A DNA stretch of 47,040 nt from Paracoccus nototheniae (lineage in GTDB: Bacteria > Pseudomonadota > Alphaproteobacteria > Rhodobacterales > Rhodobacteraceae): contig NZ_RQRT01000032.1 in NCBI RefSeq assembly GCF_004335005.1, positions 1 through 47,040 of the forward strand. Direction: 5' to 3'. A program made the translations under genes and the position numbers. How positions within the stretch are numbered: the first letter of the stretch is position 1; each line of letters starts with the position of its first letter. Under the pieces are notes generated by a model, which ran no database searches, was not told the DNA's origin, and saw only the letters and a program-made list of their open reading frames with translations. Positions 18,370 through 26,446 of the stretch are shown here, piece after piece.

Positions 18370-19380
18370 TCAGGCCGCAGCCCGCTGCACCAACCCCGAG
18401 GCCGCCTCTGCCGCCAGCTCGAAGCTGCGCAGACGGGCGGTGTGATCATGGATCTGACCGGTCAGGATCAGCTCGTCCGGGCGATAGCGGTCCACCAAAG
18501 CCCCCAGTTGATCGGCCACCTGGTCCCGCCCGCCGACAGCGCTGATGCGCAGCGAATGATCGACCGCCTGACGCATCCCGGCACCGATCTCGGCATCGAT
18601 GTCGCGCACCGGACGCGGCAGCTTTCCGGGCTGGCCAGTCCGCAAACGGGCAAAGGCCAGCTGCATGGTCGTGCGCAGATAGGCCGCCTCGCCCGGATCG
18701 TCGGCGGCAAAGACATTCGCCGCCAGAATGGCATAGGGCTTGCTGTTCCAGCGCGACGGCCGGAACCGCTCTCGATAAAGGGTCAGCGCCCGCTCCAGAT
18801 CATCCGGGGCGAAATGGCTGGCAAAAGCATAAGGCAGGCCCAGATGCGCGGCCAGCTGTGCCCCGAACAGGCTGCTGCCCAAGATCCAGACCGGAAGGTT
18901 CGTCCCCTCGCCCGGAAGCGCGCGCACCGCGGCACCGGGCCGCTCGGGGCCCAGATAATCCAGCAGCTCGACCACATCCTGCGGAAATCTGTCGGCCATC
19001 GGATCACGGCGCAGCGCCCGAACCACGGCCCCGTCACCGCCGGGCGCCCGGCCCAGCCCCAGATCGATGCGGTCGGGAAAAACGGTGGCCAGGGTGCCAA
19101 AGGCCTCGGCCACGGTCAGGGGCGCATGATTGGGCAGCATGATGCCGCCCGCGCCCACGCGGATGGTCCGCGTCGCCTGCGCCACCAGCCCGATCAGAAC
19201 GGCGGTCGCCGCACTGGCAATGCCCGGCATATTGTGATGCTCGGCCAGCCAGAAGCGGTGATACCCCCAGCCCTCGGCGCGCTGCGCCAGATCGATGGTG
19301 TTGCGGATGGCGTCCTGCGCCGTGGACCCTTCGGGCACCGGCGACAGATCGAGAAGGGAATATGGAAGATGCTGTGTCAT
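18370..19380 (-). CDS. LLM-class flavin-dependent oxidoreductase (luciferase-like)
   Basis: 336-aa TIM-barrel FMN-dependent enzyme of the bacterial-luciferase-like superfamily, MsnO8-type. The N-terminus [12 protein letters not shown], then [36 protein letters not shown] and [10 protein letters not shown] are the standard sequence landmarks. The start at 19380 (MTQHL) follows CTGGGG; an alternative ATG three codons up has no ribosome-binding site. Substrate is unknown; members oxidise organosulfur compounds, alkanes or peptides' side chains using FMNH2 supplied by a partner reductase, and none is encoded next to it. Confidence 0.9.
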   Translation of the reverse strand: MTQHLPYSLLDLSPVPEGSTAQDAIRNTIDLAQRAEGWGYHRFWLAEHHNMPGIASAATAVLIGLVAQATRTIRVGAGGIMLPNHAPLTVAEAFGTLATVFPDRIDLGLGRAPGGDGAVVRALRRDPMADRFPQDVVELLDYLGPERPGAAVRALPGEGTNLPVWILGSSLFGAQLAAHLGLPYAFASHFAPDDLERALTLYRERFRPSRWNSKPYAILAANVFAADDPGEAAYLRTTMQLAFARLRTGQPGKLPRPVRDIDAEIGAGMRQAVDHSLRISAVGGRDQVADQLGALVDRYRPDELILTGQIHDHTARLRSFELAAEAASGLVQRAAA

Positions 19381-19455
19381 CCCCAGCATCTAATCCGCCC
19401 GCCCGGTTTTGCAATGACCCCGGATGCCGGGAAGACCCTCCCCGCCCTGCATTGG

Positions 19456-19517
19456 TCCCGAAATATCCTCAGGGGGTGAATTGGCCGGCACGGCCAAGAG
19501 GGGGCGCGAGCGCCCCC
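19456..19517. repeat. Dispersed intergenic repeat, copy A, with two hairpins
   Basis: CGAAATATCCT and CAGGGGGTGA are followed by TTGGCC-GGCAC-GGCCAA (19481-19497) and GGGGGCGC-GA-GCGCCCCC (19500-19517). Related copies occur at 22223, 25300 and 38123. It lies past the GNAT stop on the minus strand, so it may also act as its terminator. Confidence 0.55.
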
Positions 19518-19538
19518 CGCCCCCCTCAACGCATCCCG

Positions 19539-20129
19539 TCAGCCCATCTTGCGCAGATAGGTCCAGGTCGGCACCCGCGCACCCCGCGCCACCGACCAGC
19601 TTTCAGCATCCCCCAGATAGACGAAGCCGCAATTGGTCAGCACCCGCGCCGATCCCGGATTGTCCTGAAACGCCTCAGCGAACAGGGTCCGGGCGCCATG
19701 CGGATTGGCCGCAACCAGCGCCGCCACCGCCTCGGTCGCAAAACCGGTATTCCAGAACCCCGCCCCGACCCAGAAGCCCAGCTCAGATTGCGCGCCCTCC
19801 ATCCGGGTCAGCGAGACGACGCCCAGCAACTCGTCCAGACTGGAACCCGAACCATCGATGGCCCAGACATCCTCGGTCCGGTCCGCCGCCAGAGCGCGCG
19901 CCACGAAACTCTCCGAGGCTCCGCGCGGCAGAGGGTGCGGGATCGCCCGCGTGCCTTCGGCCACCCGCCGGTCCGCCGTATAATGCGCGATCATCCCGGC
20001 ATCCGACGCGCGCAGCGGGCGCAGCATGAACCGCTCGGTTTCAATGACCGCCTGTGTCGCGGCCCCGGCCATCACGGGCTTCAGATCATCCAACCGGCTT
20101 CCCTCCCGCATGGGTGCAGACATCACCAT
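19539..20129 (-). CDS. GNAT family N-acetyltransferase (RimJ/RimL-like)
   Basis: 196-aa acetyl-CoA-dependent acetyltransferase. ETERFMLRPLRASDAGMIAHY is the typical N-terminal strand-helix of the RimJ/RimL type. LGFWVGAGFWNTGFATEAVAALV contains the acetyl-CoA pyrophosphate loop (in modified form), and NPGSARVLTNCGFVYLG is the C-terminal motif. The GGGGGAGG ribosome-binding site precedes ATG-GTG-ATG, so the exact start is uncertain by two codons. Substrate unknown; family members acetylate ribosomal proteins' N-termini, but also antibiotics and metabolites. It lies 103 bp past rpmA on the same strand, with a hairpin between. Confidence 0.88.
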   Translation of the reverse strand: MVMSAPMREGSRLDDLKPVMAGAATQAVIETERFMLRPLRASDAGMIAHYTADRRVAEGTRAIPHPLPRGASESFVARALAADRTEDVWAIDGSGSSLDELLGVVSLTRMEGAQSELGFWVGAGFWNTGFATEAVAALVAANPHGARTLFAEAFQDNPGSARVLTNCGFVYLGDAESWSVARGARVPTWTYLRKMG

Positions 20130-20181
20130 GTTTCCTCCCCCGGAAAACGGATCCTTAAAAAATTGATGCTTGAAACGGCTT

Positions 20182-20207
20182 GGGGGACCGGCTCTCGCCG
20201 ATCCCCC
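20182..20207 (-). terminator. Hairpin downstream of rpmA
   Basis: GGGGGACCGGC (20182-20192), loop TCTC and GCCGATCCCCC (20197-20207) pair with one C/A mismatch. There is no immediate T-run on the minus strand, so termination would be weak; it may instead protect the rplU-rpmA mRNA 3' end. Confidence 0.5.
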
Positions 20208-20232
20208 TTAACATCGAAATGTTACGCTTGGG

Positions 20233-20505
20233 TTACTCGGCAGCTTCCAGGCTGGCGGGGATCACCGAAATAAAGGTGCGGCCCTTCAGACCCTTCTTGA
20301 AGGTGACGTGACCATCGGTCAGCGCGAACAGGGTGTGATCCCGGCCCATGCCGACATTGTCGCCCGGCCACCAGGTGGTGCCGCGCTGGCGTGCGATGAT
20401 GTTGCCCGCGATTGCGGACTGGCCGCCGAACAGCTTGACGCCAAGACGGCGTCCCGCGCTGTCGCGACCGTTGCGGGAGGAACCGCCTGCTTTTTTATGT
20501 GCCAT
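20233..20505 (-). CDS. rpmA: 50S ribosomal protein L27
   Basis: 90-aa large-subunit protein whose N-terminus reaches the peptidyl-transferase centre. The N-terminal [16 protein letters not shown] and [11 protein letters not shown] are the family signature; the C-terminus [14 protein letters not shown] is conserved. It begins with MAHKK, so unlike Firmicutes L27 it needs no N-terminal cleavage. It lies 12 bp after rplU in the standard two-gene operon. Obg, often next in line, is not adjacent here. Confidence 0.98.
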   Translation of the reverse strand: MAHKKAGGSSRNGRDSAGRRLGVKLFGGQSAIAGNIIARQRGTTWWPGDNVGMGRDHTLFALTDGHVTFKKGLKGRTFISVIPASLEAAE

Positions 20506-20517
20506 GGGTCGTTCTCC

Positions 20518-20937
20518 TTACGCGTCTGCGGCGTCTTTGGCCGGTTTCTTGGCTTTGGCCGGGGCGGGGGCCGGGGCCTCCTCGACCTTGGTGCGGGCGC
20601 CGACGGCGGCTTTCACGCCGGTCTTGTCCGCACCCGCGTCCAGCACCTCGGTGACACGCAGCAGCGTCAGCTGCTGGCGGTGTCCGCGGGTCCGCTGCGA
20701 GCTGTGCTTGCGGCGGCGCTTGACATAGGTGATGACCTTGTCGGCCTTGATCTGCTCGATCACGGTGGCCTGCACGCAGGCCCCGACAACCAGAGGCGCG
20801 CCCAGGGTCGATCCGACCATCAGCACATCATTGAACTGGACCGTATCGCCAGCGGCGGCATTCAGCTTTTCAACGCGCAGGACGTCGCCCGCCTGCACCT
20901 TGTATTGCTTGCCGCCCGTTTTCAGAACTGCGAACAT
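20518..20937 (-). CDS. rplU: 50S ribosomal protein L21
   Basis: 139-aa ribosomal protein. The start at 20937 (MFAVLKTGGKQYKV) is universal for L21; six further open codons upstream are not conserved. The core (about 1-102) has VQAGDVLRVEKL and the 23S-binding KRRRKHSSQRTRGHRQQ. The last about 37 residues are an Ala/Pro/Lys tail (EEAPAPAPAKAKKPAKD), the extended form seen in Rhodobacteraceae, probably disordered. Its leader carries a strong hairpin (separate entry), as expected for a regulated ribosomal operon. Confidence 0.97.
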   Translation of the reverse strand: MFAVLKTGGKQYKVQAGDVLRVEKLNAAAGDTVQFNDVLMVGSTLGAPLVVGACVQATVIEQIKADKVITYVKRRRKHSSQRTRGHRQQLTLLRVTEVLDAGADKTGVKAAVGARTKVEEAPAPAPAKAKKPAKDAADA

Positions 20938-21053
20938 CGCGTCTTCCCTTGTCATCCGCGTCCTGTGGCCCCTGCCGCGTCGGCAGATGTTTCCGGGTCA
21001 TTCCCGCCGTCGGACTGCGCACCCCGTCAAAGGGTGTCATTGAAATAAAATCG

Positions 21054-21081
21054 ACCGGCCACGGGCAGGTGCCCGGCCGGT
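21054..21081 (-). promoter_or_regulatory. Leader hairpin upstream of rplU, terminator-like
   Basis: ACCGGC (21054-21059) pairs with GCCGGT (21076-21081) and CGGGC (21062-21066) with GCCCG (21071-21075), giving 11 bp with a 2-nt bulge and loop AGGT. On the minus strand it is followed by CGATTTTATTTC. It could be an attenuator or a 5'-stabilising hairpin. Confidence 0.55.
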
Positions 21082-21087
21082 GACAGG

Positions 21088-21116
21088 CGTTTCGCCGATC
21101 CAAAGCCCCAAGTCAA
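21088..21116 (-). promoter_or_regulatory. Candidate rplU-rpmA promoter
   Basis: On the minus strand, TTGACT (21111-21116), a 17-bp spacer, and GAAACG (21088-21093). The -35 is good and the -10 is weak. The predicted start would be close to 21081, at the base of the leader hairpin. The remaining stretch to the divergent gene at 21217 shows no tRNA-like fold or gene. Confidence 0.4.
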
Positions 21117-21216
21117 GTCCCGCCACCCGCTTTCGCGCATCCTGCGCAACTCAAAGCGGAACCCTCGCAGCCCAAACCGGCTTGTACCCAGCCAGAGACA
21201 GGATCCGGTTCCCCAT

Positions 21217-22212
21217 ATGCAACGCTTTTCTTGTCCCCATTGCGGGACGCGCGCCTATTTCCACAATCTCACATGCCCTTGCGGGCGGGATCTCAGCTTC
21301 GATCCCGTCGCCATGGCCATGTCGACGGTCGACCCGCATTGCGCCAATCGCGACACGATCGGCTGCAACTGGTCAGCGCCCGCGCCGGGCACGTTCTGCC
21401 GCTCCTGCGCGATGTCGCAGGTCGTGCCGCGCCTGCATGTGGGCGACAACGAACGCCTCTTGTCGGGGGCCGAACGGGCCAAGCGATGGGTGCTGGCCAA
21501 TCTGGCGCAATGGGGCTGGTTCACGCCAGACGATCCGGGCCGCCGCCCGCATTTCCTGATGCTGTCCGAACATACGGGCGGCCGCGCGCTGCAGATCATC
21601 ATGGGCCATGACAACGGCGAGATCACCATCAACGTGACCGAGGCGGACGAGCTGATCCGCCTCAAGCGCCAGCTGGATCTGGGCGAACAATACCGCTCGA
21701 TGGTCGGTCATTTCCGTCACGAACTGGCGCATTTCCTGTTCGACCGCCTGTCGGAATCCAATCCCGACTTCCCGCCCGCCTTCCGCGCCCTATTCGGCGA
21801 CGAACGCGCCGATTACGCCGAGGCGCTGCGCCGCCACTATGCCGAGCCCCATGACCCGGGCGATGATTACATCACCCCCTATGCCACCGCACACCCGCAC
21901 GAGGACTGGGCCGAAACCGTCGCGCATCTGCTGCATCTGGTCGACTTCACCGACAGCTTCGTCAGTGCCGGCCTGTCCATGCAGGGCGTGCCCGCCGATT
22001 TCCGGCCCTATCTGGAAACCGACACGGCCCGCCTTCTGGGCGTCGCCGCCGAGGTCGCGGTCGCGGTGAATGACATCAACCGCGCGCTGGACAATACCGA
22101 CCTCTATCCCTTCGTTCTGACCACGCCGGTGCGCCACAAGATCACCTTTGCCCATGGCTGGCTGCGCGACCACCTGAACCGCGCCGACACACCCGAACTG
22201 CGCAGCGCCTGA
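21217..22212 (+). CDS. Zinc-ribbon putative zinc-binding metallopeptidase (DUF2248-type)
   Basis: 331-aa cytoplasmic protein without signal peptide. The N-terminus holds cysteine pairs of zinc-ribbon type: C6-P-H-C9 with C20-P-C22, then a second set in DPHCANRDTIGC and CRSC. The body carries GHFRHELAHFLFDRL with H168-E-x-x-H172, a gluzincin-like zinc site, followed by conserved acidic/His segments such as PHEDWAETVAHLLHLVD, which could provide the third ligand. I recognise it as the uncharacterised zinc-binding peptidase family often called DUF2248/Peptidase_Mx; proteolytic activity is inferred only from the HExxH motif. It is monocistronic. Confidence 0.82.
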   Translation: MQRFSCPHCGTRAYFHNLTCPCGRDLSFDPVAMAMSTVDPHCANRDTIGCNWSAPAPGTFCRSCAMSQVVPRLHVGDNERLLSGAERAKRWVLANLAQWGWFTPDDPGRRPHFLMLSEHTGGRALQIIMGHDNGEITINVTEADELIRLKRQLDLGEQYRSMVGHFRHELAHFLFDRLSESNPDFPPAFRALFGDERADYAEALRRHYAEPHDPGDDYITPYATAHPHEDWAETVAHLLHLVDFTDSFVSAGLSMQGVPADFRPYLETDTARLLGVAAEVAVAVNDINRALDNTDLYPFVLTTPVRHKITFAHGWLRDHLNRADTPELRSA

Positions 22213-22222
22213 CCGCACAGGC

Positions 22223-22243
22223 TTCATCTTGGCAAAAATATCC
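22223..22243. repeat. Dispersed intergenic repeat, copy B (core only)
   Basis: TTCATCTTGGC followed by AAAAATATCC, 10 bp after the metallopeptidase stop and before the convergent ABC-F gene. It shares the core with copy C at 25350-25370 (inverted there). Confidence 0.5.
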
Positions 22244-22299
22244 CCGCCGGAGGCATCCCCAGGACGCCACCGGCGCAAGGCCCGGCAGAAGACGCGGCC

Positions 22300-24111
22300 T
22301 CAGCCCGCCGCCTTCTCCTCCAGCCCCATCCATTCCTCTTCCGCATCCGCCAGGACCGCCTGACGCTCGCTCAGCGCCATGCTGGCCTTGTTGAACTTGG
22401 CCGGAGAGGTGGCGAACAGCTGCGGATCCGCCATGAACTCGGTCAGCTTGGCGATCTCGGCCTCCAGCCGGGCAATCAGGGCGGGCAGTTCCTCCAGCCG
22501 GTGCCGTTCGGTAAAGCTCAGACCGCCCTTGGCGGATTTGGCGGGCGCCGATGCGGCGCCTGCAGCGCGTGGAGCAGAGGCCACAGGCTCTTCGGGTGGG
22601 GTTTCGCCGCGTTGCGCCTGATAATCGCTCCAACCGCCTGCATAGACGGTGGCGCGGCCGTCGCCCTCCATGGCGATGGTGGTGTCTGCGACGCGGTCGA
22701 TAAAGTCGCGGTCGTGGCTGACCAGCAGCACGGTCCCGTCATATTCGCCCAACAGATCCTGCAACAGGTCCAGCGTCTCGACATCCAGATCGTTGGTCGG
22801 TTCGTCCATGACCAGCAGGTTCGAGGGTCGCGCCATCAGCCGCGCCAGCAGCAGACGCGCCTTTTCGCCGCCAGACAGGCTGCGCACGGGCGCGCGGGCC
22901 TGCGCATCGTCGAACAGGAAATCCTTGAGATAGGCCACGACATGCTTGGGCTGGCCCCGCACCATGACCTGATCGGCCCGCCCCGAGACACGCATGTCGG
23001 GATCGCCGGTCAGCGATTCCCACAGGGTCTGGTCGGGGTTCAGCGCCGCGCGGGCCTGATCAAAGACCGCGATGTCCAGATTGGTGCCCATCTGCACCGT
23101 GCCCTCGTCGGGGGCAATCTCTCCGGTCAGCATCTTGATCAGCGTCGTCTTGCCCGCGCCATTGGGGCCGACAAAGGCGATGCGGTCGCCACGCTGGATG
23201 CGCAGATCGAAGGGCCGCAGGATCACCTTGTCGCCAAAGGCCTTGGAAATCCCCCGCGCCTCGACAACCCGCTTGCCCGAGGTGGTGCCGCTGTCGAATG
23301 CCATCGCAGCCGTGCCCTGACGGCGGATCTGGCTGCTGCGTTCGGCGCGCAGATCCGCCAGCGCGCGGACGCGGCCCTGATTTCTCTTGCGCCGGGCGCT
23401 GATCCCCTCGACCGCCCACCGGGCCTCGGCCTTGATCTTGCGGTCCAGCTTGTGGCGGGCGTCATCCTCGGCCGACCATGTGGCCTCGCGCCATTCCTCG
23501 AAACCCTCGAAGCCGCGTTCCTGACGGCGCACGGCGCCGCGGTCGATCCACAGGGTGGCCTTGGTCAGGCGGCGCAGAAAGGCCCGGTCGTGGCTGATCA
23601 GCACGAAACCGGCGCGGGTCTGGGACAGATGCTCCTCCAGCCAGCCGATCGCCTCGATGTCCAGATGGTTGGTCGGCTCGTCCAGCAGCATCAGCTCGGG
23701 CGCCTGCGCCAGCAGCCGGGCCAGAGCCGCGCGGCGCCGTTCGCCGCCCGATGCGGTGGCCACGGGCCGGTCGGGGTCGAATTTCAACCCCTCGGCCGCC
23801 ATGTCGACGCGGTAATCCTCGCCCAGCTCCAGCCCGTCGCGGGCGAAATCGCCAAGCGTTTCGAACCCGGCCAGATCGGGATCCTGTTCCATATAGCCGG
23901 TCGAGACGCCGGCGGACAAAACGATCTCGCCCCGGTCGGGTTCGACAAAGCCTGCCATGACCTTCATCAAGGTGGATTTGCCCGATCCGTTGCGCCCGAC
24001 CAGCGCGACGCGGTCTCCTGGCTGGACGTTCAGCGAAAGACCGTCAAAAATGGGATCACCGCCATAGGTCAGCGAGATTTCGGAGAGTTGCAAAAGGGGT
24101 GTGCGTGCCAT
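22300..24111 (-). CDS. uup: ABC-F family ATPase, Uup-like
   Basis: 603-aa soluble protein with two ABC domains and no membrane segment. The first ABC has Walker A GRNGSGKST (about 38-46), signature SGGERRRAAL and Walker B LMLLDEPTNHLD. A charged linker follows, then the second ABC has GPNGAGKTT, LSGGEKARLLLARL and LLVMDEPTNDLD. The C-terminal about 75 residues form a coiled coil (HRLEELPALIARLEAEIAKL), the feature that separates Uup from EttA/YheS. ABC-F proteins act on the ribosome; Uup also suppresses precise excision of transposons in E. coli. It is transcribed alone, divergent from the iron-binding protein gene. Confidence 0.93.
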   Translation of the reverse strand: MARTPLLQLSEISLTYGGDPIFDGLSLNVQPGDRVALVGRNGSGKSTLMKVMAGFVEPDRGEIVLSAGVSTGYMEQDPDLAGFETLGDFARDGLELGEDYRVDMAAEGLKFDPDRPVATASGGERRRAALARLLAQAPELMLLDEPTNHLDIEAIGWLEEHLSQTRAGFVLISHDRAFLRRLTKATLWIDRGAVRRQERGFEGFEEWREATWSAEDDARHKLDRKIKAEARWAVEGISARRKRNQGRVRALADLRAERSSQIRRQGTAAMAFDSGTTSGKRVVEARGISKAFGDKVILRPFDLRIQRGDRIAFVGPNGAGKTTLIKMLTGEIAPDEGTVQMGTNLDIAVFDQARAALNPDQTLWESLTGDPDMRVSGRADQVMVRGQPKHVVAYLKDFLFDDAQARAPVRSLSGGEKARLLLARLMARPSNLLVMDEPTNDLDVETLDLLQDLLGEYDGTVLLVSHDRDFIDRVADTTIAMEGDGRATVYAGGWSDYQAQRGETPPEEPVASAPRAAGAASAPAKSAKGGLSFTERHRLEELPALIARLEAEIAKLTEFMADPQLFATSPAKFNKASMALSERQAVLADAEEEWMGLEEKAAG

Positions 24112-24197
24112 GCCCGCGCCCTAGCGCGCCCGCCGCGCGCGGTCAATGCGTCGCAGCGCAAGGCTGCCTTGCGGGCCTTTTGATGGCGCACAAAAGA

Positions 24198-24250
24198 TTG
24201 ACAGCTTTGGTCGGAATTGAGACAAGACGCCAAATATCCGACCAAAGGAG
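24198..24250 (+). promoter_or_regulatory. Promoter with 10-bp perfect inverted repeat, upstream of iron-binding protein gene
   Basis: TTGACA (24198-24203) is a consensus -35. TTTGGTCGGA (24206-24215) and TCCGACCAAA (24237-24246) are perfectly complementary arms with a 21-bp spacer. The left arm falls between -35 and the -10 area (24221-24227), and the right arm runs into the AAAGGAG ribosome-binding site. This is the arrangement of a repressor operator; an iron-responsive regulator (IscR/Iron-Rhodo-box or similar) is plausible but not shown. Confidence 0.55.
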
Positions 24251-24256
24251 TCTACC

Positions 24257-25255
24257 ATGCGTCCCGTCATCCTCGCCTCGCTTCTCAGCGCCACCGCCCT
24301 GCCCGCTTTCGCGCAAGAGGTGAACGTCTATTCGCACCGTCAGCCCGAGCTGATCCAGCCGCTGATCGACGCCTTCACCGCCGAGACGGGCATCCCCGTC
24401 AATGTGGCCTTTGTCGACAAGGGCATGGTCGAGCGTCTGCAGGCCGAGGGCGATCGTTCCCCCGCCGATCTGGTCCTGACCGTGGATGTCGCCCGCTTGG
24501 GCGAGGTCAAGGACGCGGGCGTGCTGCAGGCGGTCGAAGACGAGGCGCTGGACGTGATCCCCGCCGGTCTGCGCGATGACGACAACCAGTGGTTCGCCCT
24601 GACCACCCGCGCCCGCATCGTCTATGCCAGCAAAGAGCGCGTGGCCGATGGCGAGGTGACCACCTATGAGGATCTGGCCGATGCGAAATGGGAAGGCCGA
24701 ATCTGCACCCGCAGCTTTACCAATGATTACAACGTCGCCCTGACCGCCGCATTCCTGGCCCATCACGGCGAGGAAGAAACCCTCGCCTGGCTGGAAGGCG
24801 TCAAGGGCAACCTGGCCAAGCGCCCCGAGGGCGGCGACCGCGATCAGGTCAAATCGATCTGGGCGGGCGAATGCGACATCTCTCTGGGCAACACCTATTA
24901 CATGGGCGCGATGCTGAAGGATGACGAGCAGAAGGACTGGGCCGAGGCGGTGCGCATCGTGTTCCCGACCTTCGAGGATGGCGGCACGCATGTGAACGTG
25001 TCGGGTATGGCGATGACCGCCTCGGCCCCCAACCGCGACGCGGCGCTGCAGCTGATGGAGTTTCTGGTCGGCGACGAGGCGCAGCAGATCTATGCCGAAA
25101 CGAACAACGAATTCCCCGTGAAAGAGGGCGTCGCGCCGTCCGAGCTGGTCGCCAGCTGGGGCGAGTTCACCCCCGACGATCTGAGCCTGCCCGAGATCTC
25201 GGATCTGCGCCCGCAGGCGCTGGATCTGATCGAGCGGGTGAACTTCGACGGCTGA
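24257..25255 (+). CDS. Periplasmic Fe(3+)-binding protein of an ABC transporter
   Basis: 332-aa exported solute-binding protein of the FbpA/FutA/Idi type. Signal peptide residues 1-19 end at PAFA/Q. The mature start EVNVYSHRQPELIQPLIDAF is diagnostic for ferric-binding proteins, and the paired tyrosines Tyr214-Tyr215 in GNTYYMGAM are the iron ligands, with other expected Tyr residues in YNV. It hands ferric iron to a permease, but no fbpB/fbpC-like genes follow; it is followed by a terminator and then by an unrelated gene. The promoter has a large inverted repeat that suggests iron-dependent control. Confidence 0.93.
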   Translation: MRPVILASLLSATALPAFAQEVNVYSHRQPELIQPLIDAFTAETGIPVNVAFVDKGMVERLQAEGDRSPADLVLTVDVARLGEVKDAGVLQAVEDEALDVIPAGLRDDDNQWFALTTRARIVYASKERVADGEVTTYEDLADAKWEGRICTRSFTNDYNVALTAAFLAHHGEEETLAWLEGVKGNLAKRPEGGDRDQVKSIWAGECDISLGNTYYMGAMLKDDEQKDWAEAVRIVFPTFEDGGTHVNVSGMAMTASAPNRDAALQLMEFLVGDEAQQIYAETNNEFPVKEGVAPSELVASWGEFTPDDLSLPEISDLRPQALDLIERVNFDG

Positions 25256-25299
25256 GGGCTGGCACGGCAGGGGGGCAAGGCAGAGGGGGGCCAGCCCCC

Positions 25300-25370
25300 G
25301 TCAGCCAGCGGTTCTTGAACCGATGGCGCACCGCTGACTGACCCCCCCGGGATATTTCCGCCAAGATGAA
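25300..25370. repeat. Dispersed intergenic repeat, copy C, with long stem-loop
   Basis: GTCAGCCAGCGGT (25300-25312) pairs with ACCGCTGACTGAC (25330-25342) with one mismatch. GGTTC-TT-GAACC (25311-25322) forms an alternative inner hairpin. The right end, 25350-25370, is the inverted TTCATCTTGGC-AAATATCC core. Confidence 0.55.
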
Positions 25371-25403
25371 AGGGCGGCGCGGAGTTCAGAAAAAGGCAGG
25401 AAG

Positions 25404-25430
25404 GGCGCAGGCGGGGGCTTGCGCCTTTTT
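25404..25430 (+). terminator. Intrinsic terminator after iron-binding protein gene
   Basis: GGCGCA (25404-25409), 10-nt loop, TGCGCC (25420-25425), TTTTT (25426-25430). It ends transcription before the nucleoside hydrolase gene at 25478. Confidence 0.8.
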
Positions 25431-25477
25431 CATGGCTGGCGCACAAATTCGCGCTTGAGGCAGACAAAAGGCACAGA

Positions 25478-26416
25478 ATGGCGCGCAAGATCATCATCGA
25501 CACTGATCCCGGACAGGATGATGCGGTGGCCATTCTGCTGGCGCTGGCCTCGCCCGAGATCGAGGTTCTGGGCGTCGTCGCGGTGGCCGGGAATGTACCG
25601 CTGGCGCTGACCGAGGTGAATGCGCGCAAGGTGGTCGAACTGTCGGGGCGGCGCGACGTGCCGGTCTTTGCCGGCTGCGACCGGCCGCTGGCCCGCGCGC
25701 TGGTGACGGCCGAGCATGTGCATGGCAAGACCGGGCTGGACGGAATCGAACTGCCCGCGCCGGACCTGCCGCTGCAGGCGCAGCATGGGGTCGATTTCAT
25801 CATCGGGACGCTGCGCCGGGAGGCGGCGGGCACGGTCACGCTGGTGGCGATCGGGCCGCTGACGAATATCGCCGAGGCCTTTCGCCGCGCGCCCGACATC
25901 GTCGCACGGGTGGAACGCATCGTTCTGATGGGTGGGGCCTATTTCGAGGTGGGCAACATCACCCCCGCCGCCGAGTTCAACATCTTTGTCGATCCCGAGG
26001 CCGCCGCCGCGGTGTTCGGGGCCGGTGTCCCCCTGACCGTCATGCCGCTGGACGTGACCCACAAGGCGCTGACCGACCGGTCCTGGATTGAGGCGATGCG
26101 CGCCTTGCCGGGGCGTTGCGGGCCTGCCGTGGCGGGCTGGACGGATTTCTTCGAACGCTTCGATACGGCAAAATATGGCAGTCTGGGCGCGCCGCTGCAC
26201 GATCCCTGCACCATCGCCTGGCTGCTGCAGCCAGAGCTGTTTTCAGGCCGCGAGATCAATGTCGAGATCGAGACCGAGGGACGCTGGACCACCGGCATGA
26301 CGGTGGCCGACTGGTGGCGGGTCAGCGGTCGCGCGTCCAACGCCCTGTTCCTGAAGGATGTGGATCGCGACGGGCTGTTCGCGCTGCTGCTGGAGAGGAT
26401 CGCCCGCCTGCCGTGA
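25478..26416 (+). CDS. Inosine-uridine-preferring nucleoside hydrolase
   Basis: 312-aa enzyme hydrolysing the N-glycosidic bond of ribonucleosides to base and ribose, for nucleoside salvage. DTDPGQDDA at residues 8-16 is the calcium-binding signature; VVAVAGNVPL, MGGAYFEVGNITPAAEFNI and the late histidine segment HDPC are also in place. Length matches the IunH/RihA/RihB group. Pyrimidine versus purine preference cannot be read from the sequence. Preceded by a terminator and AAAAGG ribosome-binding site, so it is a single-gene unit, with the convergent skp gene 30 bp away. Confidence 0.93.
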   Translation: MARKIIIDTDPGQDDAVAILLALASPEIEVLGVVAVAGNVPLALTEVNARKVVELSGRRDVPVFAGCDRPLARALVTAEHVHGKTGLDGIELPAPDLPLQAQHGVDFIIGTLRREAAGTVTLVAIGPLTNIAEAFRRAPDIVARVERIVLMGGAYFEVGNITPAAEFNIFVDPEAAAAVFGAGVPLTVMPLDVTHKALTDRSWIEAMRALPGRCGPAVAGWTDFFERFDTAKYGSLGAPLHDPCTIAWLLQPELFSGREINVEIETEGRWTTGMTVADWWRVSGRASNALFLKDVDRDGLFALLLERIARLP

Positions 26417-26446
26417 AACCCGCCTGGCCCTGAGACCCGGCGCGGC

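Noticed and set aside
21118..21216. tRNA gene in the rplU/metallopeptidase spacer
   Set aside because: Several short complementary stretches exist but no cloverleaf with a T-loop GTTCRA motif and acceptor stem can be formed on either strand.
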